Source: Acinetobacter towneri DSM 14962 = CIP 107472 (GTDB taxonomy: Bacteria; Pseudomonadota; Gammaproteobacteria; Pseudomonadales; Moraxellaceae). Taken from it: a DNA stretch of 64,000 nt. The stretch covers positions 73,681-137,680 of the forward strand of contig NZ_KB849683.1 in the NCBI RefSeq assembly GCF_000368785.1, in the 5' to 3' direction. How positions within the stretch are numbered: position 1 is the stretch's first letter; the number at the start of each line of letters is the position of its first letter. Below the pieces are notes generated by a model. The model searched no databases. It saw only the letters and a list, made by a program, of their open reading frames with translations, and had not been told where the DNA came from. The translations under genes were made by a program, and so were the position numbers. Positions 47,025 to 56,295 of the stretch are shown piece by piece.

Positions 47025-47669
47025 TTAACGCAAAATTTCAGGCAACGCCTTATAACTACCGCTTTTGCTTAATTCAATTTTCATTTTTTGCAGCATTTGA
47101 TACGGTTGCTGCTGCACAAACATATTCACAAAACTTAAAGGAATCGAACCTTCAGGGTTGGCATAGCCATAGGTACTGACTTTGACTTTGTGATTACCCA
47201 GTTTCTGAAAGGTCCAGTCGCCTTCGTAATCCTGAATACGCACATAATCAGGGTTCAAGGGATAGCCCCCCTCAATGGCTTTATTTTGAATACTAACCAT
47301 ACCTTGTGCATCTTTACTCATTTTGCCTTTGACCACTAAATCACGATCTTTTAGTGGAAAAGGAAAATCCAGCACCATATACAGCAAGAACTCACCTTTT
47401 TGGTCATCGCGTGATAAGACTTTGACACTGCCCACATAAGGCACCCATTTCACGGCATGATCGACATCTAAAATTAGAGCAGCGGCTTTTTCTAAAGGCA
47501 CATTAAAGGTGGTTTCTGCCTTGTATAAAAATACAGGACTAGACTGCTGTTGATAGGTCCAGACTTTAATATTGTTTTTATGAATACTGAGTTTGGCATG
47601 TTCAAGGCTTTGCGCATGCGTGATACAGCTACAGGCGATCATGCCAAGAATTGGCAGAATTTTTTTCAT
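47025..47669 (-). CDS. Periplasmic START-domain protein
   Basis: 214 aa from the ATG at 47669 (an ATG four codons upstream is the alternative). Signal peptide MKKILPILGMIACSCITHA, then a START/SRPBCC lipid-binding fold recognised from patterns such as FNVPLEKAAALILDVDHAVKWVP, DFPFPLKDRDLVVKG and SIPLSFVNMFVQQQPYQML. These proteins bind hydrophobic ligands. The role in this genus is not known. It lies downstream of dapB on the same strand with 132 bp between. Confidence 0.75.
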   Translation of the reverse strand: MKKILPILGMIACSCITHAQSLEHAKLSIHKNNIKVWTYQQQSSPVFLYKAETTFNVPLEKAAALILDVDHAVKWVPYVGSVKVLSRDDQKGEFLLYMVLDFPFPLKDRDLVVKGKMSKDAQGMVSIQNKAIEGGYPLNPDYVRIQDYEGDWTFQKLGNHKVKVSTYGYANPEGSIPLSFVNMFVQQQPYQMLQKMKIELSKSGSYKALPEILR

Positions 47670-47700
47670 TATCTTGTGCATCTTATTTTAGTTTTATGTG

Positions 47701-47735
47701 GGGTCTGATGCGTCATCATCCATGACATCAGACCC
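47701..47735. terminator. Long hairpin downstream of dapB
   Basis: GGGTCTGATG (47701-47710) pairs with CATCAGACCC (47726-47735), and inner bases GTCAT/ATGAC can extend the stem. It lies between dapB and the START-domain gene. No T-run, so it may instead be an mRNA-stabilising structure or attenuator. Confidence 0.5.
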
Positions 47736-47801
47736 TAGTTTTAGCGGTAGATTGAAAATTGTTCAAGTCATTTTTATCTATTTCGGATTCCTGCGCAGTT
47801 T

Positions 47802-48632
<831 letters not shown>

Positions 48633-48906
48633 CTAAAATAGATTCTAAATTGTGCTTACTATATCAAAACTCGCTGCCTAGACTAAGTTTGTCTGCCAAG
48701 TTTCTGGGTTTATTTTTATCGGAAAGTAACCCTAGCTATACTGTTGATGGTCACTTTACACACCTCAGGCAAACTTTTATCGAAGCGATGCTAAAAATTT
48801 ATCTCAAAATGCTCATTTTTTATTTTTATTTCACAAATTTGCAAACTTGTATGCGCAGACTAGCCTGCACGAATGATAACAACTGCAAAAATTAAAGGGG
48901 ATTTAC

Positions 48907-49191
48907 ATGCATTCGAAGAAAATTGTATTGGCATTATTGTTGGGCATGAGCACAGCATCCGTATTTGCAGAGCCTGCACTTCAAGAAGGTGATACGCTTG
49001 AAAGCCTGTCTAAAGTCCGTATTAGCGTGACGCTACAAGAACCTCTTGCTGTTGAAGTCGATGCACCTGAACTAGAAGAAACAGCAGCAGAACATGGGGT
49101 TGTTGCAAGCGCTCAACCACAAACTGCCGTTGAAACAGCAACCACTGAAATGACTGATGTTTTAGAGATTGATGTACCTGAAATCGAATAA
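48907..49191 (+). CDS. Small exported acidic protein, unknown
   Basis: 94 aa with AAAGGGGA just before the ATG. Signal peptide residues 1-21 (ending VFA, then EPAL). The mature ~73 residues are strongly acidic and alanine/glutamate/valine-rich, with almost no aromatic residues and no Cys, so probably disordered. A strong terminator follows, showing it is a single-gene unit. Divergent from dapB. No family recognised. Confidence 0.7.
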   Translation: MHSKKIVLALLLGMSTASVFAEPALQEGDTLESLSKVRISVTLQEPLAVEVDAPELEETAAEHGVVASAQPQTAVETATTEMTDVLEIDVPEIE

Positions 49192-49209
49192 GCGTGCAGT
49201 GGATACAAC

Positions 49210-49234
49210 AAAGGCGATCCTTAAGATCGCCTTT
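49210..49234 (+). terminator. Rho-independent terminator
   Basis: AAAGGCGATC and GATCGCCTTT form a perfect 10-bp stem with a 5-base loop, followed by TATTTTTT. It lies 19 bp after the small acidic gene. Confidence 0.9.
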
Positions 49235-49286
49235 ATTTTTTGAGTTTAGATCAGGTTGTGCTTCGACATACCTAATCTAAGTTTCC

Positions 49287-50402
49287 TTAATCAAACAAAC
49301 GATCAAAGAAAGACTTCTTCTTTGGTGATGACTGACTGCCCTCACCTTCCATCGTCGTCTGCAACTCTTTTAACAATTCACGCTGACGTGCCGTTAAATT
49401 CACAGGTGTTTCCACCACAATACGGCAGAGTAAATCGCCCTGCATACTGGTACGCACAGGTTTTACCCCTTTACCACGCAAACGGAATAATTTACCCGTC
49501 TGTGTTCCCTCAGGCACTTTCAGACTCACGCGACCATCTAGAGTCGGAATTTCAATTTCCTTACCTAAAGCAGCATCGGCAATGCTGACAGGTACATCCA
49601 TATATAGGTCGGCACCATCACGCTGGAAGATTTCATGCTCACGCACCACCACTTCTACATATAGGTCGCCAGATTGACCATCACGAATGGCTTCACCTTT
49701 ACCTGTTAAGCGTACGCGGTCGCCATTGTCCACGCCAGCAGGAATGGTCACCTCAAGGGTTTGCTGACGATCTGACACACCCGAACCATGACATTTTTTA
49801 CATGGGTTCTTGATAATTTTGCCCTGACCACGACAAGTGCTACAGGTTTGCTGTACCGAGAAGAACCCTTGTTGCATGCGTACTTGACCCGCACCATGAC
49901 AGGTTGGACAAGTTTCAACATCATTTGGATTTTCTGAGCCTTTACCATCACAAGCTTCACATGGCGCAGGTGCTGTAAAGGTGATGGTTTTCTTAACGCC
50001 TTTGACTGCTTCTTCAAGCGTCAATTCCATCACATAGCGTAAGTCTGAACCACGGCGTTGACGTTGCTGGCCACGCCCCCCCCCACCAAAGGCTCCACCG
50101 AAAATATCCCCAAACTGGCTGAAAATATCTTCCGCACTGAAACCACCGAAGCCGCCAGCACCACCGCCCATGCCACCTTCAAAGGCTTGATGGCCCATAC
50201 GGTCGTACATGCTGCGTTTTTCGCTGTCTGACAGAACTTCATACGCTTCTGAAGCTTCTTTAAACTTCTCTTCAGCTTCAGGATTGTCCGGGTTACGGTC
50301 TGGATGATATTTCATCGCCAACTTACGGTAGGCTTTTTTAATTTCATCATCACTAGCGGTTTTAGAGACGCCCAAAACCTCATAATAATCACGTTTAGCC
50401 AT
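49287..50402 (-). CDS. dnaJ: Chaperone DnaJ (Hsp40)
   Basis: 371 aa. J-domain with HPD in [12 protein letters not shown] (~residue 33), a glycine-rich linker with [13 protein letters not shown], four zinc motifs ([32 protein letters not shown]) and two C-terminal substrate-binding domains. It stimulates DnaK. Type I DnaJ with all domains. dnaK is not adjacent in this window. Confidence 0.97.
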   Translation of the reverse strand: MAKRDYYEVLGVSKTASDDEIKKAYRKLAMKYHPDRNPDNPEAEEKFKEASEAYEVLSDSEKRSMYDRMGHQAFEGGMGGGAGGFGGFSAEDIFSQFGDIFGGAFGGGGRGQQRQRRGSDLRYVMELTLEEAVKGVKKTITFTAPAPCEACDGKGSENPNDVETCPTCHGAGQVRMQQGFFSVQQTCSTCRGQGKIIKNPCKKCHGSGVSDRQQTLEVTIPAGVDNGDRVRLTGKGEAIRDGQSGDLYVEVVVREHEIFQRDGADLYMDVPVSIADAALGKEIEIPTLDGRVSLKVPEGTQTGKLFRLRGKGVKPVRTSMQGDLLCRIVVETPVNLTARQRELLKELQTTMEGEGSQSSPKKKSFFDRLFD

Positions 50403-50531
50403 GTCTGGCGATGCTCCTCACGGAATTCTATTTAAAACTTAACTGAAGTCTGAAATTGGGGTCAAACTGAGTTTTACAAGGGAAAGCTGTTAAAAATTTT
50501 AGCTGAAGTGCTTTAGATGAAGTTCAAGCCA

Positions 50532-50909
50532 TTAGAACACAGCTTTATTTTTCAAAAATTTGGATAGCCCTTTAATCCAAGCATTGATTAAAAATAAGAA
50601 GGCAATCACGGCAAAGACCACACCTGCTACGGTGCAGGCTTTGACCCATAAAAAGGCATCCCAAGGAAAGAAGGCCAATGGAATAAACCACAATGCAGCA
50701 AACAATGCCAATACACTGTAAATCACCACATTACGCATGATCCATAAAGCCTGTGCCTGTAACCAGACTTCAGTGCTATCGACCACAATCACTTTTCGTG
50801 CATACCAATACGCCAATGCACCACTCACCACAGTAAATAAAGCAAAAAACATAAACACGTAAGAGATCGCGACAGACCGGCGAAACTTTACCAAGTTATC
50901 TTGCTTCAT
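50532..50909 (-). CDS. Small inner-membrane protein, unknown
   Basis: 125 aa if translation starts at the ATG at 50909 (MKQDNLVKFRRS); in-frame ATGs exist 3, 6 and 9 codons or so upstream and none has a strong ribosome site. Three membrane helices are visible at ~13-37, ~58-82 and ~88-112. Positive-inside charge suggests a cytoplasmic N-terminus. No family recognised. It lies between dnaJ and the RND pump on the same strand. Confidence 0.6.
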   Translation of the reverse strand: MKQDNLVKFRRSVAISYVFMFFALFTVVSGALAYWYARKVIVVDSTEVWLQAQALWIMRNVVIYSVLALFAALWFIPLAFFPWDAFLWVKACTVAGVVFAVIAFLFLINAWIKGLSKFLKNKAVF

Positions 50910-51044
50910 AATGTGATTTAACCCCATATGTGCCATGCTTTATTTTTTAATCTGGCGCATGCTGTAACGTATGCAAAGGCTGAAAAATATAAGGTGCTAC
51001 TATATTGAAATTTTCCAAGTTTCGCACCCGTTATTATGTCACTT

Positions 51045-54000
51045 TTACAGATTATGTGGATTTTTTTTCACTTTAAACCACTGTGCATATAATGCAGGTA
51101 AAAAGAACAGGGTTAATAGGGTCGCGACAATTAATCCGCCCATAATCGCCACAGCCATCGGGCCAAAGAAAATACTGCGAGAAAGTGGAATCATGGCCAA
51201 TACTGCCGCCAAAGCGGTCAGTACAATTGGACGACAACGGCGCACCGTAGCGTTAATAATCGCGTCCCACTGCGATTCCCCAGCCCGAATATCCTGCTCA
51301 ATCTGATCAATTAAAATCAAAGAATTGCGCATGATCATGCCCGATAAGGCAATGGTGCCGAGCATCGCCACAAAACCAAAGGGTTTGTTAAACAGCAACA
51401 GGAACAATACCACGCCAATAATGCCGAGCGGTGCAGTTAAAAACACGATGAATGCACGGGACATGCTACGCAGCTGAATCATCAACAAAGTCATCACCAC
51501 GGCAAGGAAAAATGGCATGCCTGCATTGACTGACTTTTGCCCACGTGCCGATTCTTCAACCGTGCCACCCACTTCAATTAAATAGCCACTTGGCAACTTT
51601 TCACGCAGGGCCGCCATCGGTTCAGACAGTTCTGCCACCACCGTTGCAGGTTGCAGATTGCTACGAATATCGCCACGTACGGTAATGGTCGGCAAGCGGT
51701 TACGATGCCAAATTAAACCCTCTTCAAAACGGTATTCAATCTGTGCAATTTGCGCCAACGGCACCGATGTTCCACGTGAAGTCGGTATAGCCAAGCTGCT
51801 TAAAGATGCGACATCTAGGCGCTCAGTTTGATCGCCACGTAAACGAATTTCAATCAGTTCACGTTTTTCACGATACTGATTGATTGCTGCGCCACTGATA
51901 GAGCTATTTAGGAAGTTAGCCAAATCCAGACTCGACACTCCCATTTGACGGGCACGGTCTTGATCAATCTGCAATTGAATGACTTTGCTCGGCTCACCCC
52001 AATCTAAATGCACATTGGTGCTGTTTGGGTTGGCACTGATGGTGGCTGCGACTTGCTGCGCCCATTGTCGTACTTGTGCCAAGTCTTCGCCTGACACGCG
52101 AAATTGCAATGGATAACCCACTGGTGGGCCATTTTCCAATAATGACACGCGAGTACGCACCTCTGGCAATAACAAGCGAATTTGTTCAGATAAATTACGG
52201 CGAATTTCATTGCGGTCTTCTAAAGACGATGCCAATACCACAAATTGGGCAAAACTGGCCTGCGGTAATTGCTGATCTAAAGGCAAATAGAAACGCGGCG
52301 AACCTGTGCCAACATAGGCTACATAATTGTCGATACCTTGTTGTTGTGCTAAAAACTTTTCAACTTTTTTAACCGCTGCTTCTGTGGCTGTTAAGGATGC
52401 ACCCTCTTCAAGTTTTAAATCGACTAAAATTTCTGCCCGATTGGAAGGCGGAAAGAATTGCTGCGGTACCAATTTAAACATCGCAATTGACAGTACAAAT
52501 ATGCCAACTGTGATTGCAATGACGGTTTTTCGATAGCGCACACAAGTATTAACCCATCCACGAAACACTTGATAAAAGCGGGTTTGATAAGGGTCGTGTA
52601 ATTCACCTGTTGGCTGTAGCACAGGCTGCGGCTCAGCTTGTTTGCGTACACGCGCCCAAAGACGTTGATACCACGGCGCTCGCTGTGCATGACGCTGAAA
52701 ATCTGGCAATAATTTATCGCCCAGATAAGGCACGAATAGCACGGCAGCAAACCAGGACACCACCAAAGCAATGGTCACCACTTGGAAAATTGAACGGGTA
52801 TATTCCCCTGTACTTGAGGCTGCTGTGGCAATGGGTAAAAAACCTGCTGCGGTAATCAATGTCCCAGTCAGCATAGGGAAAGCAGTGGTACGCCACGCAT
52901 GACCTGCGGCTTGCAAGCGGCTATAGCCCTGCTCCATCTTAATTGCCATCATTTCAATGGCGATAATGGCATCATCCACGAGCAATCCGAGGGCTAAAAT
53001 AAGCGCACCGAGTGAAATTTTGTGCAGTCCGACATCAAACAAATGCATACCTGCAAAAGTCATCGCCAAGACCAGTGGAATGGAAAATGCCACCACCAAG
53101 CCCGTGCGAAAACCCAGTGAAAAGAAGCTGACCAAGAGCACGATAATCACCGCCTCAGCCAACACTTTCATAAATTCATTGACGCTGTGTTTTACCGCAA
53201 CAGGCTGATCAGAAACTTTTTGCAGTTGCATGCCCAAAGGCAAGGTCTTTTGCAAACGGGCAAATTCTGTTTCCAGATTTTCACCCAAAGCCAGAATATC
53301 ACCGCCTTTACGCATCGACACCGCAATGCCAATGCCATTTTCGCCCATAAAGCGCATACGCGGTTGAGCAGGTTCGCTAAACCCACGATAGACCTCGGCA
53401 ACATCGCCCAGTTGAATGGTGGTGCCATTCACCAACAGCGGCATTTGTTTCAACTCATCGACACTGTGCAACGCACCGCTGACACGCACCTGAATACGGT
53501 CTGAATGGGTTTCAAAAAAACCTGCGCTTGCCATGCTGTTTTGTTGTTGTAAGGCTTGCTGAATCGCGGTAACAGGAATACCAAGTTGTGCGGCTTTGGT
53601 GTTAGATAACTCAATCCAAATTTTTTGATCTTGCAAACCGACCAAATTAACTTTGGCAACATCTTTGACTCGCTGTAATTGTAGCTGCAAACGGTCGGCA
53701 TATTCTTTGAGGGTGGCGTAGTCATAGTCTGCGCCTGTCAGCACATAAATATTGCCAAAAGTGTCGCCAAATTCATCATTAAAAAATGGGCCTTGTACCC
53801 CTTGCGGCAGTTCATGGCGAATATCATTGACTTTTTTGCGCACCTTGTACCAAACATTTGGAATTTGGCTGGAACGCATGGAATCTTTGGCAATAAAAGT
53901 CACCATGGACTCGCCTGGACGCGAATAAGCCATGATGCGTTCATAGTCGCCCGTGCTCATCAATTCTTTTTCGATGCGGTCAGTGACTTGTAACGAGACC

Positions 54001-54179
54001 TCTTTGGCACTCGCTCCCGGCCAATAGGTTTGAATCACCATCACTTTAAAAGTAAACGGTGGATCTTCACTTTGTGCCAGTTTGGAATAGGAAAAAATCC
54101 CGACAATGCCCAACAGCAGCATCAAGTAGACCACTAGACCTTTATTTTTCAGCGCCCATTCGGATAAGTTAAAATTCAT
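51045..54179 (-). CDS. RND efflux pump inner-membrane transporter (HAE-1 family)
   Basis: 1044 aa. Twelve-helix RND pattern with a first helix at ~12-30, two large periplasmic loops, and the proton-relay motif in ALGLLVDDAIIAIEMM in helix 4 carrying two adjacent Asp. The start MNFNLSEWALKNKGLVVYL and SEDPPFTFKVMVIQTYWPGAS are typical of the AcrB-like subgroup paired with TetR-controlled operons in Acinetobacter. It is downstream of the adaptor gene by 3 bp. Drug range cannot be predicted. Confidence 0.93.
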   Translation of the reverse strand: MNFNLSEWALKNKGLVVYLMLLLGIVGIFSYSKLAQSEDPPFTFKVMVIQTYWPGASAKEVSLQVTDRIEKELMSTGDYERIMAYSRPGESMVTFIAKDSMRSSQIPNVWYKVRKKVNDIRHELPQGVQGPFFNDEFGDTFGNIYVLTGADYDYATLKEYADRLQLQLQRVKDVAKVNLVGLQDQKIWIELSNTKAAQLGIPVTAIQQALQQQNSMASAGFFETHSDRIQVRVSGALHSVDELKQMPLLVNGTTIQLGDVAEVYRGFSEPAQPRMRFMGENGIGIAVSMRKGGDILALGENLETEFARLQKTLPLGMQLQKVSDQPVAVKHSVNEFMKVLAEAVIIVLLVSFFSLGFRTGLVVAFSIPLVLAMTFAGMHLFDVGLHKISLGALILALGLLVDDAIIAIEMMAIKMEQGYSRLQAAGHAWRTTAFPMLTGTLITAAGFLPIATAASSTGEYTRSIFQVVTIALVVSWFAAVLFVPYLGDKLLPDFQRHAQRAPWYQRLWARVRKQAEPQPVLQPTGELHDPYQTRFYQVFRGWVNTCVRYRKTVIAITVGIFVLSIAMFKLVPQQFFPPSNRAEILVDLKLEEGASLTATEAAVKKVEKFLAQQQGIDNYVAYVGTGSPRFYLPLDQQLPQASFAQFVVLASSLEDRNEIRRNLSEQIRLLLPEVRTRVSLLENGPPVGYPLQFRVSGEDLAQVRQWAQQVAATISANPNSTNVHLDWGEPSKVIQLQIDQDRARQMGVSSLDLANFLNSSISGAAINQYREKRELIEIRLRGDQTERLDVASLSSLAIPTSRGTSVPLAQIAQIEYRFEEGLIWHRNRLPTITVRGDIRSNLQPATVVAELSEPMAALREKLPSGYLIEVGGTVEESARGQKSVNAGMPFFLAVVMTLLMIQLRSMSRAFIVFLTAPLGIIGVVLFLLLFNKPFGFVAMLGTIALSGMIMRNSLILIDQIEQDIRAGESQWDAIINATVRRCRPIVLTALAAVLAMIPLSRSIFFGPMAVAIMGGLIVATLLTLFFLPALYAQWFKVKKNPHNL

Positions 54180-54182
54180 ATT

Positions 54183-55322
54183 TTAACGCTCCGTCTGTGT
54201 GGCCGCAGAAGCTGCCTGAGCTGTTGGATTGACTGCCTGTACAGCTTGATTGTCACGGTTAATCGGGCGAATTTTTTGTCGATCACGCAGTAAATGCACC
54301 CCACCCATCACCACATAATCTTGCGGCTGTAAGCCACTCAGTACAGGCACGCTGTCACGTCCATAAGCGCCCAATGTAACAGGAATTTGGCGCACGGTTG
54401 AGTCTGGCTGTAAGACCAAAACAAAAGCTTGTTGCCCTGTTGCCGACACGCTAGATAAAGGCACATATAAACCCTGATTGGCTTGGCGAGTCAGAAATAC
54501 CCGCGCACTTTGCCCCAATTGAATCTGTGCATTGCCTTCACGTAAAGCCACTTTGACTTTAAAAGTACGCGACTGATCTGCCGCAGGGGAAATTTCACGA
54601 ACCATACCTGTAAAACGGCTATCAGGTTGTGACCATAAACTGACCGTTGCCTCTTGCCCGACTCGAATTTCATTCACCGCTTGTTCAGGCACCCCAATCA
54701 CGACTTCACGTTCTCCATCTATCGCCAATTGATAAGCGACCTGCCCTGCCGCTAAAACCTGCCCAACTTCAATATTGCGTTCAGTAATCACGCCATTTTT
54801 TGTGGCCCGTAACTGGTTATAGTCGGTTTGATTACTGCTAACCGCATAATTGGACTGCGCCTGTTTCAACTGCGCCATGGCATGTTGATACTGGTTTTTG
54901 ACTGCATCATATTGCGAGCGGCTGACTGCATTCATGGGTAACAATTGCTGAAAACGCTGCAATTCATCACTGGCAACTTTTGCAGCAGATTGCGCACTTT
55001 CCAGTTGCGCACGTGCGGCATTGAGCTGTAATGCTGCATCTTGCACATCCAGAGTTGCTAAGACTTGCCCAACCTTAACCCGATCTCCCACATCAGCAAA
55101 ACGCTGTGTAACTTGCCCTGCAACCCGAAATGCCAAAGCAGTTTGCTGACGTGCTTGTACCTCGCCTGCATAGCTTTTTTGCTCAAGATGTAAACTGCTG
55201 GGCTGAGTCACCATCACCAAAGGGACCTCCTGTTCAACCTCGGTTTTTTGCTTGCTGCATCCCATTAGGGTGATACAGCACAGCAGCATCAGGCTACCAA
55301 TGAGATTCTGAGTCGTATTCAT
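54183..55322 (-). CDS. RND efflux periplasmic adaptor (membrane fusion protein), lipoprotein
   Basis: 379 aa. Signal peptide with lipobox LMGC (Cys22). The HlyD/AcrA layout is seen: lipoyl half-motifs (AGEVQARQQTALAFRVAGQV; GVITERNIEVGQVL), an alpha-hairpin (~95-165) and beta-barrel region (EATVSLWSQPDSRFTGMVREI). First gene of a two-gene efflux operon, divergent from tetR. No outer-membrane channel gene is present, so it may recruit a channel encoded elsewhere. Confidence 0.92.
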   Translation of the reverse strand: MNTTQNLIGSLMLLCCITLMGCSKQKTEVEQEVPLVMVTQPSSLHLEQKSYAGEVQARQQTALAFRVAGQVTQRFADVGDRVKVGQVLATLDVQDAALQLNAARAQLESAQSAAKVASDELQRFQQLLPMNAVSRSQYDAVKNQYQHAMAQLKQAQSNYAVSSNQTDYNQLRATKNGVITERNIEVGQVLAAGQVAYQLAIDGEREVVIGVPEQAVNEIRVGQEATVSLWSQPDSRFTGMVREISPAADQSRTFKVKVALREGNAQIQLGQSARVFLTRQANQGLYVPLSSVSATGQQAFVLVLQPDSTVRQIPVTLGAYGRDSVPVLSGLQPQDYVVMGGVHLLRDRQKIRPINRDNQAVQAVNPTAQAASAATQTER

Positions 55323-55386
55323 CTAGCGTGCTCTTATTTAAACGTTTTTATTAGGGCAGAATACGCAGTATATTAAATTGATTATT

Positions 55387-55422
55387 TTTTAATTAATATA
55401 CCACTAGGTACATTAATTAAAA
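55387..55422. promoter_or_regulatory. Palindromic operator candidate in tetR-efflux intergenic region
   Basis: TTAATTAATATACC (55389-55402), spacer ACTA, then GGTACATTAATTAA (55407-55420) are inverted repeats with one mismatch, extendable to 16-bp arms. It lies in the 147-bp gap between the divergent starts, as expected for a TetR-family operator controlling both genes. Confidence 0.72.
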
Positions 55423-55469
55423 CTGAAGCGTCATTTTCTAGTTGTACTGATGCAAATTAGGAGGAGCGT

Positions 55470-56084
55470 GTGCAGATTCATGTCGGAAGACCCAAAGATT
55501 TAGAAAAACGCCAACGTATTTTAATGTCGGCAAAACACTTGTTTTTAAAGTTGGGCTTTCATGGTTCGAGTATGAATCAGATTGCACGTGAAGCAGGCGT
55601 GACCAAATTAACGGTGTATAATCACTTTCAAGACAAAGCCACGTTATTTTCCTGTGCCATTGAAGAAACCTGTGAAAGTCTGCTCAAAGCACAGCCTTTG
55701 GAGTTGACTGCACATCGCAATTTTAAGCAAGCTTTATACCAAGCCTGTGAACTGTCCTTGAACTTGGTCAATATGCCTGAAGCGATTAAATTAGAGCACT
55801 TGCTGATGGAACTGGCCTCGGAGCAAAATCCGTTGGCATTGCAGTTTTACAATGCCTCACATGCCAAACTTCGTGCGATGTGGGAAAGCTTCTTTCGTCA
55901 AGCAGCAGAACTAAAATTTATTCAGGCAGATGAACCTAAAACACAAACTGAATTGATCGTTTCCTTACTGCATGGTTTACGTCACCACGAAGTTTTACTC
56001 GGCGTACGTGCCGTGCCCGATGCTGAACAATCTCAAAAGATTATTGAAGATGCGATTGGTATTTTTATGCTTCGTTATGGTTGA
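55470..56084 (+). CDS. TetR-family transcriptional regulator of the efflux operon
   Basis: 204 aa from a GTG start at 55470 preceded by the strong site AGGAGG at 55459-55464. N-terminal helix-turn-helix in HGSSMNQIAREAGVTKLTV and YNHFQDKATLF (residues ~30-60), and a C-terminal ligand-binding domain. Divergent from the adaptor gene with a palindrome between, so it probably represses the pump and itself until an inducer binds. Confidence 0.9.
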   Translation: MQIHVGRPKDLEKRQRILMSAKHLFLKLGFHGSSMNQIAREAGVTKLTVYNHFQDKATLFSCAIEETCESLLKAQPLELTAHRNFKQALYQACELSLNLVNMPEAIKLEHLLMELASEQNPLALQFYNASHAKLRAMWESFFRQAAELKFIQADEPKTQTELIVSLLHGLRHHEVLLGVRAVPDAEQSQKIIEDAIGIFMLRYG

Positions 56085-56228
56085 ACAGGCTAATAAAGGT
56101 TGATCTAAATCGGAGTTTCTTTTACCAAATAGCATTCCACTCCGCCCTGTATTTCTCTCCTAAATACTGCCGCTTGGCTCTATAACTTCAGATGCGCAAA
56201 TTCCATGCAACTTTTGTAGATAGCCCGC

Positions 56229-56256
56229 TTGGATTGTGTCTAAATCGGGGTATAGT
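56229..56256 (+). promoter_or_regulatory. Probable sigma-70 promoter of ppc
   Basis: TTGGAT (56229-56234) and TATAGT (56251-56256) are spaced by 16 bp and lie about 40 bp before the ppc ATG. Both differ from consensus by one or two bases. Confidence 0.5.
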
Positions 56257-56295
56257 CTTAACAGAGTAAAAAACACAGAACATGGAGAACAACGA

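Noticed and set aside
48650..48895. 81-codon frame between dapB and the small acidic gene
   Set aside because: No ribosome site, unnatural composition, and it occupies the divergent promoter region.
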